36,242 nucleotides of DNA, taken from the NCBI GenBank assembly GCA_030679035.1, contig JAUXTH010000083.1, positions 1 to 36,242 on the forward strand, in the 5' to 3' direction. Under the pieces are notes generated by a model, which was not told the DNA's origin, searched no databases, and worked only from the letters and a program-made list of their open reading frames with translations. Made by a program: the position numbers and the translations under genes. How positions within the stretch are numbered: position 1 is the stretch's first letter; every line of letters starts with the position of its first letter. This stretch comes from Methylobacter sp. (lineage in GTDB: Bacteria > Pseudomonadota > Gammaproteobacteria > Methylococcales > Methylomonadaceae). This document shows, in pieces, positions 22,781 to 31,291 of this stretch.

Positions 22781-24652
22781 CTAATTTTCCCCAATAATGG
22801 CTGGCGGGATAACAACGGCAGTCTGTATAGGTTCCGGCGGTTTTTCGGGCGTGTATTTCGGGCGGGTAAACTGTCGTCCCATGAATAAATCATTGCTGAC
22901 CACCGATATGTTTTCCAGCCAGCGGGAAGACAGCTGGCACGCTTCCGAATAAGGCGGCTCCGTGCATAGTTCGACCGCCCCGTCGGCCAGTCTATTAAAA
23001 TGCAGCCCCGGCAATGTCCGTACACGCATGTTTGGCAAAGGCGCGGTGTAATCCATGATGCTCGGTTCATTGAAGTTGAGCAGATCGAGCAACAGCTTGG
23101 GCACTTGATAAAGCGGCAGGCTACCTATCTTAACCGGCCCGCGCTTGCCGTCGATAATCAGCATCGGCGTACTCACATAGGCTTTGAACATGGTCGGCGT
23201 AAAGTCGCTGCGATTGGCCGTCAGCAGTCCCGATTCGACATAGCCGGCAAAATTCTCGCCCAGGAAAGGCAGGTGGTCGCCGAACACCACGATGATGCCT
23301 TCCGGATCACGTTTGCGCAGTTCATTGATAAAGTTCATCAATTCCCGTGACTTGTAATAGATGGTGTTGGCGTAGGTCGATACTTCCTCGATTTTGGATG
23401 GTGAGCTGATTTTATCGGGTCGACTTTCGTTGAGCGGATAATTCCAATGCCCGAAATAAGTCACAATGTAATCCAGCACCGGCTGCTTTGCCTCCATCGA
23501 GCCTGATATTTTCTCCAATACCTGGCGGTATAAGGTGCTGTCGGACATGAACTCCCGGTTCATGTCATCCTGGACAAAATCCTGCAACGACCAGTAAGTT
23601 TGGAAGCCCATGCGTTGATAAGCATTAGCGCGGTTCCAGAACACCGGCACATTCGGATGAGAGGCGATAGTGCGATAGCCTTTTTCGGCAAGAATATGCG
23701 GCAAGCAAGGCACATCATTCAGCAACTGGCGTTCAAATTTGACCGAGTGCTTTACCACCGGAAATCCGCATAGCACCTCAAACTCGGAATTGGCGGTAAA
23801 GCCGCCGAACACTGGAACCAACGCATGCGAGTATTCCGCGCTCTTCCACAGTTCACGGAACTCGGGCGACAGAGGGTTCTGCTTGTATTTTGCCTTTTTC
23901 AACATATTGGGATCCCAGAATGATTCCAGCAACACGATATGAATATTGCGCGGCGTAAACGCTTTGGCAACCACCTCTTTAGATGCGACCGGCAGGTATG
24001 GCGGGAGTGCCGCAGCAGGTCGGGAACCGGCCAGTAATTTATCGGCAGCTTCCTCGGCCATATCGGCGTCAGGGATTATCTCGGCGGCCGCAAAATAACG
24101 CGCGCTTTCCAACAGCGAGTACAGCGTTGCGCCACGCCATACATAATTGGAACGCTGATCCCATACCGAGTTGCCGAAGTAACCATCCAGAGGATCGAGC
24201 AGGGTAGCGGGCTTGTAAATCACGGTAAGGCCAAGCAAAATGACAGCCATGCTGGCCAGATAGGCGCTCCAATGGCGCATGCTGAAATTGAACAGCACCA
24301 GGCTGGCAATGGCGGCCAACGGTATCGCGGCGGCAAAGAACCGCCAGCCGTCGAGTATCAACAGCAACGATTGCAGCGCAAAAATATCGTCCGGCATAAT
24401 CGGCCCGCCAAAAAACGATATTTTTACCGCGTTACCTATATACAACAAGCCCATCAGCAGCGCATGAATCACCAGAAAAATCCAAACCCGTCTCGATAAG
24501 GCATAAAGCACGTAAGCGACAACCAGTTGCAGCAGGTAATCGTAAGGCACCGATGCAGTCAAAATTTGTACATCAAATTTGAAGGTGCTGATCAGATAAT
24601 ACAACGCATAAAACAGCGTCGTGGAAAGCAACGGCAGTAATTTCAGTAACAT
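22781..24652 (-). CDS. LtaS/OpgB-like membrane sulfatase-fold transferase
   Basis: 623 aa. The first 150 residues carry about five transmembrane helices. An extracellular alkaline-phosphatase/sulfatase domain follows at about 235-540. Metal and catalytic residues of lipoteichoic-acid-synthase-type enzymes are visible: E243 in LLESF, the nucleophile T286 in GGFTANSEFEVLCG, and D459-H460 in FGDHLPF. The family moves phosphoglycerol or phosphoethanolamine from a phospholipid to a glycan. In Gram-negatives OpgB/MdoB makes phosphoglycerol-substituted periplasmic glucans (established). Which head group this one transfers is not shown. The C-terminal 80 residues (two Cys, Pro-rich tail) are extra. 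Confidence 0.85.
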   Translation of the reverse strand: MLLKLLPLLSTTLFYALYYLISTFKFDVQILTASVPYDYLLQLVVAYVLYALSRRVWIFLVIHALLMGLLYIGNAVKISFFGGPIMPDDIFALQSLLLILDGWRFFAAAIPLAAIASLVLFNFSMRHWSAYLASMAVILLGLTVIYKPATLLDPLDGYFGNSVWDQRSNYVWRGATLYSLLESARYFAAAEIIPDADMAEEAADKLLAGSRPAAALPPYLPVASKEVVAKAFTPRNIHIVLLESFWDPNMLKKAKYKQNPLSPEFRELWKSAEYSHALVPVFGGFTANSEFEVLCGFPVVKHSVKFERQLLNDVPCLPHILAEKGYRTIASHPNVPVFWNRANAYQRMGFQTYWSLQDFVQDDMNREFMSDSTLYRQVLEKISGSMEAKQPVLDYIVTYFGHWNYPLNESRPDKISSPSKIEEVSTYANTIYYKSRELMNFINELRKRDPEGIIVVFGDHLPFLGENFAGYVESGLLTANRSDFTPTMFKAYVSTPMLIIDGKRGPVKIGSLPLYQVPKLLLDLLNFNEPSIMDYTAPLPNMRVRTLPGLHFNRLADGAVELCTEPPYSEACQLSSRWLENISVVSNDLFMGRQFTRPKYTPEKPPEPIQTAVVIPPAIIGEN

Positions 24653-24795
24653 TAAATCAGGGACGTGGATCGGTTTGGGTCAGTAAGCTGATTTTATCAT
24701 AGAATCTATTCGATCCCGCTACGCACAGCGGCCTTGCGCCTCCCGCTTCATCCGACATAGAATGCTGGCTTTCTTGTTTTATTGAGGGTTAGGCC

Positions 24796-25347
24796 ATGGC
24801 AGATACAATTTGGTTCAGAACCGGCGAAGCGACGGTGTTTTCCAGCGACGGACAAGGCACAGACGCGATGCCGGAAATATTGATAGGCAGCGTGAAAGGG
24901 CTGGCAGGAAACGCGTTCGCTAACCTGATGGGGCAGACCGCAGGCCATACCCGGATGTTTGCGATTCGGGCCTGCAATCAGCAAGTGAAGCCTGCGACGA
25001 TCATGGTTCCCAAGGTCACCATCAAATCCACCGAGTATGTCAATTTGTTTGGCGGGCCGGTGCAGTCGGCGGTCGCGGATGCGGTTCTGGATAGTGTTAT
25101 TGCCGGCGTTATTCCTGCCGATCAAGCCAATGAGCTGTGCATCATCGCGATGCTGTGGATCGCTCCCGAATGCGCCACCAACCCCGACCTGGATCGTAAG
25201 GACTTGTATCGCACCAACTATGAAGCGATGAAGCTGGCTATTTCCCGCGCGATGAGTAATTCGCCCAGCATTGAAGAGCTGATCGCCAACCGGCACAAAA
25301 TCGTCCACGAAATGTACGATCCTGAAACCGGCGAATCCCAGTGGTAA
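24796..25347 (+). CDS. fae: Formaldehyde-activating enzyme homologue (Fae2/Fae3-like)
   Basis: 183 aa. Family blocks: MPEILIGSVKG, then GHTRMFAIRA, KPATIMVPKVTIKS, LFGGPVQSAVADAVLDSVIAGVIP and YEAMKLAISRAMSN. Canonical Fae condenses formaldehyde with tetrahydromethanopterin. By my by-eye alignment the proposed catalytic His of canonical Fae falls on Met25 here, and residues 40-60 and the tail (PETGESQW) also differ, so this is more likely one of the Fae-like paralogues of methylotrophs whose role is not settled. GAGG lies about 10 nt upstream of ATG. Divergent from the LtaS-like gene. Confidence 0.88.
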   Translation: MADTIWFRTGEATVFSSDGQGTDAMPEILIGSVKGLAGNAFANLMGQTAGHTRMFAIRACNQQVKPATIMVPKVTIKSTEYVNLFGGPVQSAVADAVLDSVIAGVIPADQANELCIIAMLWIAPECATNPDLDRKDLYRTNYEAMKLAISRAMSNSPSIEELIANRHKIVHEMYDPETGESQW

Positions 25348-25375
25348 AAACTACCTAGGTGATTGGGAGGCTTTG

Positions 25376-26086
25376 ATGGCAAACCAAAAAAACCGAAAAG
25401 GTATTTGTGCGGTTTGTGGGAAAACTTTTGCCCGCAAAGACTTGCTTTCCGGGGACGTTGTCCGTGAATCGATTGCCGGCCAGATACGCATGGATGTTCC
25501 TGAGTGGTCTTCCGACAGCTTTATTTGCTTGGCGGATATAGGCCGGTATCGAAGCCAATATGTTCATTCATTGCTGGAAACAGAAAAAGGCGAGCTGACC
25601 TCGCTTGAGAAAGAGGTGCTTGATAGCCTTAGCGAGCATGACCTTCTTTCCAAAAATATAGAAATGGAATATGAGCAGGTTTGGACGTTCGGTGAACGTT
25701 TGGCTGACCGGATCGCCAGCTTTGGGGGAAGCTGGCGATTTTTGATCATTTTCTTTGCTTTTTTGGCGGCTTGGATTGTGGTGAACGTCCTGGCGCTTTG
25801 GGGGGCAACGGCTGATCCGTATCCGTTCATCTTGTTGAATCTGGTGCTTTCGTGTCTTGCCGCGATTCAAGCGCCGATTATTATGATGAGTCAAAATCGC
25901 CAGGAAGCGAAAGATCGAATTCGTTCCCAACATGACTACCAAGTCAACCTGAAGGCGGAGCTGGAAATACGCCATCTTCATGAGAAAATTGACCACCTGC
26001 TCTCCCATCAATGGGAGCGGCTGGTGCAGATTCAGGAGATTCAGCTTGAGTTGTTGACTGAAATCAATCGAAAGAAAATCGTGTAA
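25376..26086 (+). CDS. DUF1003 family membrane protein
   Basis: 236 aa from ATG 25376, SD GGGAGG 4-6 nt upstream. The N-terminal 30 residues contain CAVCGKTFARKDL, a zinc-ribbon-like knuckle (CxxC plus a later Cys). Then comes the DUF1003 core: GERLADRIASFGGSWRFLIIF, two transmembrane helices (IIFFAFLAAWIVVNVLAL and FILLNLVLSCLAAIQAPIIM) and MSQNRQEAKDRIRSQHDYQVN. A coiled-coil-like C-terminus (IRHLHEKIDHLLSHQWERLVQIQEIQ) closes it. Function of the family is unknown. It follows the fae homologue after 28 bp, so the two probably share a transcript. Confidence 0.85.
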   Translation: MANQKNRKGICAVCGKTFARKDLLSGDVVRESIAGQIRMDVPEWSSDSFICLADIGRYRSQYVHSLLETEKGELTSLEKEVLDSLSEHDLLSKNIEMEYEQVWTFGERLADRIASFGGSWRFLIIFFAFLAAWIVVNVLALWGATADPYPFILLNLVLSCLAAIQAPIIMMSQNRQEAKDRIRSQHDYQVNLKAELEIRHLHEKIDHLLSHQWERLVQIQEIQLELLTEINRKKIV

Positions 26087-26238
26087 TTCATGTGCTAGAT
26101 AGCCATTCGGCGTCGAATAATGATTCAGCAGAATCATGGGATAGCTTGCGCTGGCTTTGGAAAGACAGGGTCAGGCTTAATTCTTACTTCGAAGCGTAAA
26201 AGACGAAAAATAATAATTTTACAAAAGTGGAAACATCA

Positions 26239-26583
26239 ATGAAAAACATAGTATCCAGGGAAGCCGAACAATCAGCAATAACGCTTACTACAGTTATTTA
26301 CGCACTGTATGCTGCGTCTTATTTTGTTGGTGTCACAGCCATAGTTGCAATTGTGATGAACTATGTCAAAAGGGATGATGTGGACGGAACATTTCTGGAG
26401 AGTCATTTTCGGTGGCAAATCAGAACTTTCTGGTTCGGGGTGCTTTGGGGTGTGCTGGGAGCAATCACATTTGTGTTTATTATCGGGTGGGTTGTGCTTT
26501 TTGCTGATGGCATCTGGGTTATTTATCGCATAGTCAAGGGCTGGCTGCGGCTGAATGACGGTAAGCCAATGTACACTATCTAA
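26239..26583 (+). CDS. DUF4870-like small membrane protein
   Basis: 114 aa from ATG 26239. A GTG at 26227 is an alternative, and neither has a strong SD. Three hydrophobic segments: VIYALYAASYFVGVTAIVAIV, FWFGVLWGVLGAITFVFIIG and VVLFADGIWVIYRIVKG. Between them is ESHFRWQIRTFW, the signature of the DUF4870-type/TIM-barrel-unrelated small membrane family that also carries RIVKGWLRLNDGKP at the end. Role unknown. Ends just before a bidirectional terminator. Confidence 0.72.
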   Translation: MKNIVSREAEQSAITLTTVIYALYAASYFVGVTAIVAIVMNYVKRDDVDGTFLESHFRWQIRTFWFGVLWGVLGAITFVFIIGWVVLFADGIWVIYRIVKGWLRLNDGKPMYTI

Positions 26584-26595
26584 CGATAAAACTAA

Positions 26596-26632
26596 AAAAC
26601 ACCAGCCGTGTGAACAACTGGTGTTTTATCTG
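26596..26632 (+). terminator. Bidirectional terminator between converging genes
   Basis: AAAACACCAG (26596-26605) and CTGGTGTTTT (26618-26627), 10-bp stem, 12-nt loop, A run on the left and T run on the right. It serves the gene ending at 26583 and possibly the one ending at 26672 from the other side. Confidence 0.8.
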
Positions 26633-26671
26633 TTTCGGGAGGGGCAACCGGGACTTCAATTACTGCGCAAG

Positions 26672-26995
26672 CTACTTTTTTCCCTTATTTTTTGTGTCTT
26701 TTTGTGTCTTTTTATCGGCAACCGGCGCTTCTTGTTTAGGTTCTTCTTTAGGCTCTGAAACATCGTGATCTTGCTTCGCTGTTTCATCGCAAACCTTTAA
26801 GGCCGCATGTTCCTGTGCAGCTTGCAAACAGCTTAGATTTTTTTGATCAATTTGGATTCTTTCCAGGATTTTTGCAATATGGCGTTCTTTTTCGGCCTGA
26901 AATGTTGCCGGATCGGTATCTGCAACCGCCATTGAAGGAGTTAGTAAACCGGCGCTATACATTACGGCTAATAAAAATAATTTTGTAAAATTCAT
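26672..26995 (-). CDS. Small exported protein, charged, unknown
   Basis: 107 aa from ATG 26995, with an excellent SD (GGAGG) 4-5 nt upstream. The longer frame to 27118 is unsupported. Signal peptide MNFTKLFLLAVMYSAGLLTPSMAVA. The mature protein has a helix with a Cys pair (LERIQIDQKNLSCLQAAQEH, later VCDETA) and a low-complexity Lys/Glu/Pro tail ending in KKTQKDTKNKGKK. Possible coiled-coil periplasmic protein. Family not recognised. Confidence 0.7.
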   Translation of the reverse strand: MNFTKLFLLAVMYSAGLLTPSMAVADTDPATFQAEKERHIAKILERIQIDQKNLSCLQAAQEHAALKVCDETAKQDHDVSEPKEEPKQEAPVADKKTQKDTKNKGKK

Positions 26996-27432
26996 ATGAC
27001 CTCCGTAAGGGGCTTGTAAACGAGTGGAATTTTTTAATTCACTTAAAAAACTACGCTGTAAGCGTCTACGTGTCAAATGATAAATTCCGTTAGGGCAAGA
27101 ACTGTGGGATGCATCCACTTTGAGGTAATTCCGTCCTCATCGGCGCATTGAATCTGGGTGCTAGTTTCCAAGTTCAATCTTTCTTGTTTCGCGAAGTTTG
27201 AGCTTTGCCACCAGAGACAACCCGGTTGAATTATCCTGCTGTTGAGCCGCAAGGCCTGCAAAAAAAACGCGAGCTCTCCATCTATACCCTTGAAAGTCAA
27301 AAATTTGGGCGCATTGTTAGATTTAACGAGCTTAAGAGACGCCTGTCGCGCTTTGGACAAATGTTATTTATTTTTGGCCAGTTCGCGTAAAATCAAGCGT
27401 TCAAAGTTCCATTAACATTTTCGGGAAATACC
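26996..27432. other. Intergenic region with an unresolved coding-like stretch
   Basis: 437 bp between diverging genes. Two overlapping opposite readings, 27073-27360 on minus (95 codons) and 27205-27390 on plus (61 codons, ending FNELKRRLSRFGQMLFIFGQ), look protein-like, but neither has an SD or a recognised family. One may be the residue of a degraded insertion sequence. I do not call either as a gene. Confidence 0.4.
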
Positions 27433-27810
27433 ATGAAAAAGATTCTTTTCTTAACTGTTTTATTGTCGGCAACAACAGCTTTTGCTGAGGATGCCAAAAA
27501 TGAATGGCAAAACACGACGCTTTCCGATGCCACGATTAAGAAAATTCAGGATGCCGGGTATCAATATAAAAAATGCGTTTCAGATGAAATGCAAAAACCT
27601 GCCCATCAGGAACAAGAAAGCCGCAATGCAACTGAAGCGATCATGAAGCAATGCGAGTCGGTTTTATCCGGGATGCGCGAAGTTTATCTGGCTGAAAAAG
27701 TGCCCGATGTCATTGCCGACCGCCATTTAAGACAGATGCGTATGAAAACCACGCGTAGTGTTTTGCAAGAGATGATGTTTAGTGAAGCGGCCAGAAAATC
27801 CGGTCAATAA
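27433..27810 (+). CDS. Small exported protein upstream of DUF2760-Hsp70
   Basis: 125 aa, signal peptide MKKILFLTVLLSATTAFA. The mature protein has two Cys (YKKCVSDEMQ and MKQCESVLSGM), spaced so that they could form a disulfide, and is otherwise helical (HLRQMRMKTTRSVLQEMMF). The stop overlaps an ATG of the following frame (TAATG). No family recognised. Consistent linkage to DUF2760 and Hsp70 makes it a candidate periplasmic partner of that system (inference). Confidence 0.72.
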   Translation: MKKILFLTVLLSATTAFAEDAKNEWQNTTLSDATIKKIQDAGYQYKKCVSDEMQKPAHQEQESRNATEAIMKQCESVLSGMREVYLAEKVPDVIADRHLRQMRMKTTRSVLQEMMFSEAARKSGQ

Positions 27811-27830
27811 TGACAACTGAGAGCCTCGTA

Positions 27831-28466
27831 ATGAATACTTTTGCAATCGATTTATCCTTGAAACCCACGACCTTCGATTTATGGCATGTTTGTTTGGCGG
27901 CCACTGTTGCGCTGCTGTCGCTGATTCTAATCGTATTATTGCTGGTGATGCTGATCGGCCGGGCTCGTTGCAAGAAAAAATCGGCCATGCAGCCGGCTGA
28001 ACCGGTGGTAAAAATCGTCGAGAAAATAGTCGAAGTTGAAAAGCTGGTTCAAGCGCCTGCACCGGAGCCAGTGGTGTTAAAAGAGGCAACACCGGATGCG
28101 GCCTTGCAATTGCTTGGGCTGCTGCAAAAAGAAGCGCGTTTTATCGATTTCATTAAAGAAGATATTGCGGCTTTCAGCGATGCGGATATTGGTGTTGCCG
28201 CCCGTGTCGTGCATGAGGGATGCAATAAGGCTATTAATGAGCACTTTACGTTAGCTGTCGTCCGTAGTGAACAGGAAGGCAGCAAAGTCACCTTGCCGGA
28301 AGGTTTTGACGCCGCCACGGTGCGCCTGACCGGCAATATCGTCGGCACAGCGCCTTTTACCGGAACCTTGGTTCATAAGGGCTGGCAAGTTACCGGCATC
28401 AGCCTGCCCAAACTGACTTCAGGGCATAATGCCGCGATTGTCGCGCCGGCAGAGGTTGAGTTATGA
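27831..28466 (+). CDS. DUF2760 domain protein, membrane-anchored
   Basis: 211 aa from ATG 27831 (GAGAG 7 nt upstream). An ATG at 27810 overlapping the previous stop is also possible. One strong membrane helix (VCLAATVALLSLILIVLLLV) with a short outside N-terminus is followed by a cytoplasmic charged linker (VVKIVEKIVEVEKLVQAP) and the DUF2760 domain: ALQLLGLLQKEARFIDFI, DADIGVAARVVHEGCNK, PFTGTLVHKGWQV. It overlaps the Hsp70 gene by 4 bp (ATGA). DUF2760 genes regularly precede a divergent Hsp70, so it is likely its dedicated partner. Molecular role unknown. Confidence 0.85.
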   Translation: MNTFAIDLSLKPTTFDLWHVCLAATVALLSLILIVLLLVMLIGRARCKKKSAMQPAEPVVKIVEKIVEVEKLVQAPAPEPVVLKEATPDAALQLLGLLQKEARFIDFIKEDIAAFSDADIGVAARVVHEGCNKAINEHFTLAVVRSEQEGSKVTLPEGFDAATVRLTGNIVGTAPFTGTLVHKGWQVTGISLPKLTSGHNAAIVAPAEVEL

Positions 28467-30370
28467 GCGATTTGCCCGGTCATACGCAACCGGAAACGGC
28501 AGCGGCAGTTCAGAGCCCGGCAGTTGAGCCGCAGCAAGCCGGAACACGGTTTGCTGTCGGTATCGATTTAGGTACGACGCATTGCGTTTTGTCTTATGCC
28601 GATTTGGACCGTATTGATGATGAGGGATTCTCGCCGCAAGTCATGGCTATTCCACAGCTGACCTCGCCCGGCTCGGTTGAAGAAAAACTACAGTTGCCGT
28701 CGTTTTTATATCAGGCTCATGAAGCTGAACTTGCGGCAGATTCCACCTCGTTGCCGTGGGCCGCAAAACCCGACTTTCTGGTCGGCGAAATCGCCCGCAA
28801 TCTGGGCAGCAAAACCCCGATACGTTTGGTAGCCAGCGCTAAAAGCTGGTTATGCCATACCGGCGTGGATTGCAAAGCGCCTATTTTGCCGGCTGAAGCG
28901 CCTGACGAAGTCGAACGCGTCTCGCCATTCCAGGCAACCACGGCTTATTTGCAACATCTGCGCGATGCGTGGCAAAGCCAGCATCCGAATGCACCGTTGG
29001 ATCGGCAGGATGTTGTTATTACCGTGCCGGCCTCATTTGACCCTGCGGCACGGGAATTGACCGTGGAAGCAGCCCGCGCCGTGGGCCTAGGTCAGGCCAT
29101 TCTTCTGGAAGAACCGCAGGCGGCATTATATAGCTGGATAGAGAAAAGCCACGGCGACTGGCGCAAACACGCCGAGGTCGGCGACATTATTCTGGTGGTG
29201 GACATCGGCGGTGGTACTACCGACTTATCATTGATAGCGGTCACTGAAAAAGACGGCAATCTAGAACTGACCCGCGTCGCTGTCGGCGATCACATCCTGC
29301 TGGGCGGGGACAATATGGATTTGGCTTTGGCCTATACCGTTAAAGCCAAGCTGGAAAAGGACGGCAAGCGGTTGGAACCATGGCAGCTTCAGGCTTTGAC
29401 CCACAGTTGCCGGGATGCGAAGGAAAAACTCTTCAATCATTCCGAGCTTGATAATATCCCGCTGGTGGTGGCAAGCCGGGGTTCATCTTTAATCGGCGGC
29501 ACTCTGCGCACCGAATTAACCCGCGAGGAAGTTAATCGCGTGTTGGTTGAAGGCTTCCTGCCCAAGGTGGCAGTCAGCGACAGGCCGGTGAGCCGTCCCC
29601 GCACAGGCTTAAGAAGCGCCGGTTTGCCTTATGCCCAGGATGCAGGCATTACCCGTCATCTGGCGGCATTTTTAGCCAAGCAACAAGGCGCTGCGGACGA
29701 GCTTAAAGACATTAATCTGCCGGAACATGCGAGTTTTCTGCATCCCACTGCCGTGTTGTTTAACGGCGGCGTGTTAAAAGCCGGTGCTTTGGCTGACCGT
29801 TTAATGGATGTGTTGAATTCATGGTTGAGATCGGAGCAAGCACCGGAAGCCAGGTTATTGACCGGTGCCGATCTTGATCTCGCTGTAGCCCGTGGCGCGG
29901 CTTACTATGGCTACGTCCGCAAAGGCAAGGGCGTGCGTATCAAGGGCGGCACCGCGGCCTCATACTATGTCGGCATAGAAAGCGCGATGCCCGCAGTACC
30001 AGGCTTGGCGCCGGAAATTCAGGCTTTGTGCATTGCCCCGTTCGGCATGGAAGAAGGCACCCAGCAGGAATTGGCGGATGATGAATTCGGTCTGGTGATT
30101 GGCGAGCCGGTTCGATTTCGCTTTTTCGCCTCCAATATTAGGCGCGAGGATAAAGTCGGAACCCGTCTGGATTACTGGGCTAACGATGAGCTAGAAGAGC
30201 TGGATGAAATTGAAATCACCTTGCCGGAAGAAGGCCGCAGACCCGGCGAAGTCGTACCGGTGCATTTGTGTGCAGCCGTAACCGAAGTCGGTACGCTGGA
30301 GCTGCAAGCCATATCCCAAAAAGACCAAAGTCGCTGGAAGATCGAGTTTGATGTCAGGGCAGGGGAGTAG
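28463..30370 (+). CDS. Divergent Hsp70 family protein (DnaK-like ATPase)
   Basis: 635 aa. The actin-like ATPase domain is complete: phosphate-1 GIDLGTTHCVLSYAD at about 33, connect-1 VVITVPASFDPAARELT, phosphate-2 LVVDIGGGTTDLSLIA and adenosine loop AVLFNGGVLKAGALADRL. The substrate-binding half (after about 480) is short and unlike DnaK. There is no C-terminal lid or EEVD-type tail. This subfamily usually occurs with DUF2760 and often with a second Hsp70-like protein carrying DUF3731, and the second one is absent here. The clients are unknown. It overlaps the DUF2760 stop by 4 bp, so both proteins should be made in similar amounts. Confidence 0.9.
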   Translation: MSDLPGHTQPETAAAVQSPAVEPQQAGTRFAVGIDLGTTHCVLSYADLDRIDDEGFSPQVMAIPQLTSPGSVEEKLQLPSFLYQAHEAELAADSTSLPWAAKPDFLVGEIARNLGSKTPIRLVASAKSWLCHTGVDCKAPILPAEAPDEVERVSPFQATTAYLQHLRDAWQSQHPNAPLDRQDVVITVPASFDPAARELTVEAARAVGLGQAILLEEPQAALYSWIEKSHGDWRKHAEVGDIILVVDIGGGTTDLSLIAVTEKDGNLELTRVAVGDHILLGGDNMDLALAYTVKAKLEKDGKRLEPWQLQALTHSCRDAKEKLFNHSELDNIPLVVASRGSSLIGGTLRTELTREEVNRVLVEGFLPKVAVSDRPVSRPRTGLRSAGLPYAQDAGITRHLAAFLAKQQGAADELKDINLPEHASFLHPTAVLFNGGVLKAGALADRLMDVLNSWLRSEQAPEARLLTGADLDLAVARGAAYYGYVRKGKGVRIKGGTAASYYVGIESAMPAVPGLAPEIQALCIAPFGMEEGTQQELADDEFGLVIGEPVRFRFFASNIRREDKVGTRLDYWANDELEELDEIEITLPEEGRRPGEVVPVHLCAAVTEVGTLELQAISQKDQSRWKIEFDVRAGE

Positions 30371-30391
30371 CGTTACTCGGATAGGAAAATA

Positions 30392-30650
30392 GAACGCAGA
30401 TGACGCGGATAATTATGGTTAAGTATGATTTTTTTCGTAACTACTCACCCATGGCCCTGCGTTTCACAAAAATCGCAGCGTAAAATTATAAAGTTCAAAG
30501 CTAGCTTTGAACTCCTCAAAATTGGTCCTTACCTAAATGGATATAGGTAAGGAGTGGAAGCTTCGCGATAAAAAAAGGTGTGATGTGAGCTTTGCGCGAT
30601 TTTTTTTGAATTATCTGCGTTCATCATATTTATCAGCGTCATCCGCGTTC
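30392..30650. repeat. Long inverted-repeat element, with an apparent insertion
   Basis: Outer arms 30392-30412 (GAACGCAGATGACGCGGATA) and about 30617-30650 match the compact copy at 36015-36102. Between 30438 and 30601 this copy has some 165 extra bases that begin with TCGTAACTACTCACCC, the end motif also seen at 21287-21301 and 21543-21558, and hold two hairpins: a perfect 22-bp palindrome (30492-30513) and a 10-bp stem (30526-30535/30544-30553). GATTTTTTT borders both sides. No gene lies in 30371-30686. Confidence 0.65.
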
Positions 30651-30686
30651 TATTATTTCAATATAAAATTAGCATTTTAAATATAA

Positions 30687-31262
30687 ATGAATCAAAAAAA
30701 ACGATTAATCATCGCCATGACCGGTGCGACCGGCGCGGTTTATGGGGTCAGGATGCTGCAAGTCTTGCAGGCGCAGGAACAATGGGAAACGCATTTGGTC
30801 ATCTCGTCCGCCGGTGTGGTTAATTTAAAGCACGAACTGGATATGAAGCGGGCCGCATTGGCCGAGCTGGCCGATGTGACTCACGGTATCGATGACATTG
30901 CCGCCAGTATTTCCAGCGGCGGCTTTAAAACGGAAGGGATGATTATCGCGCCATGCTCGATGAAAACCCTGTCGGCGGTGGCGCACGGTTTTGGCGATAA
31001 CCTGATTTCACGGTCGGCTGACGTGGTGTTAAAAGAGCGTCGGCGTTTGGTGGTCATGCCCCGCGAGACCCCGTTAAATCTGGTTCATATCCGCAACATG
31101 GCGAGTGTGACCGAAATGGGTGGCATCATCTTTCCGCCGATGCCTGCTTTTTACAGCAAATCGGATTCGTTGGCGGCCATGGTCGATGAGACTGTTGGCC
31201 GGGTTTTGGACATGTTTGGGGTTAATGTCGACGGCTTGTACACGCCTTGGGAAGGGTTGTAG
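30687..31262 (+). CDS. ubiX: Flavin prenyltransferase UbiX
   Basis: 191 aa, full length. It has the family opening IIAMTGATGAVYGVRMLQVL (FMN-binding), then SSGGFKTEGMIIAPCSMKTLSAVAHG, LKERRRLVVMPRETPLN and MGGIIFPPMPAFY. It makes prenylated FMN from FMN and dimethylallyl phosphate, the cofactor UbiD needs to decarboxylate a ubiquinone precursor. ubiD is not in this window. It stands apart from the Hsp70 gene by repeat DNA, so it probably has its own promoter, and may run into the toxin-antitoxin pair 29 bp downstream. Confidence 0.95.
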   Translation: MNQKKRLIIAMTGATGAVYGVRMLQVLQAQEQWETHLVISSAGVVNLKHELDMKRAALAELADVTHGIDDIAASISSGGFKTEGMIIAPCSMKTLSAVAHGFGDNLISRSADVVLKERRRLVVMPRETPLNLVHIRNMASVTEMGGIIFPPMPAFYSKSDSLAAMVDETVGRVLDMFGVNVDGLYTPWEGL

Positions 31263-31291
31263 AGGTTTTTTAAACTTAAGAGGGCAAGACT

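Noticed and set aside
24748-25308. Long open frame (186 codons) on the minus strand opposite the fae homologue
   Set aside because: Composition is that of an antisense shadow. The plus-strand frame has clear Fae-family blocks and an SD.
25568-26137. 189-codon minus-strand frame opposite the DUF1003 gene
   Set aside because: No SD and low-complexity His/Gln/Arg texture. The DUF1003 reading explains the sequence.
27073-27390. Two opposing protein-like frames before the 27433 gene
   Set aside because: Neither has a start signal or recognised family. They may be remains of an insertion sequence but cannot be assigned.
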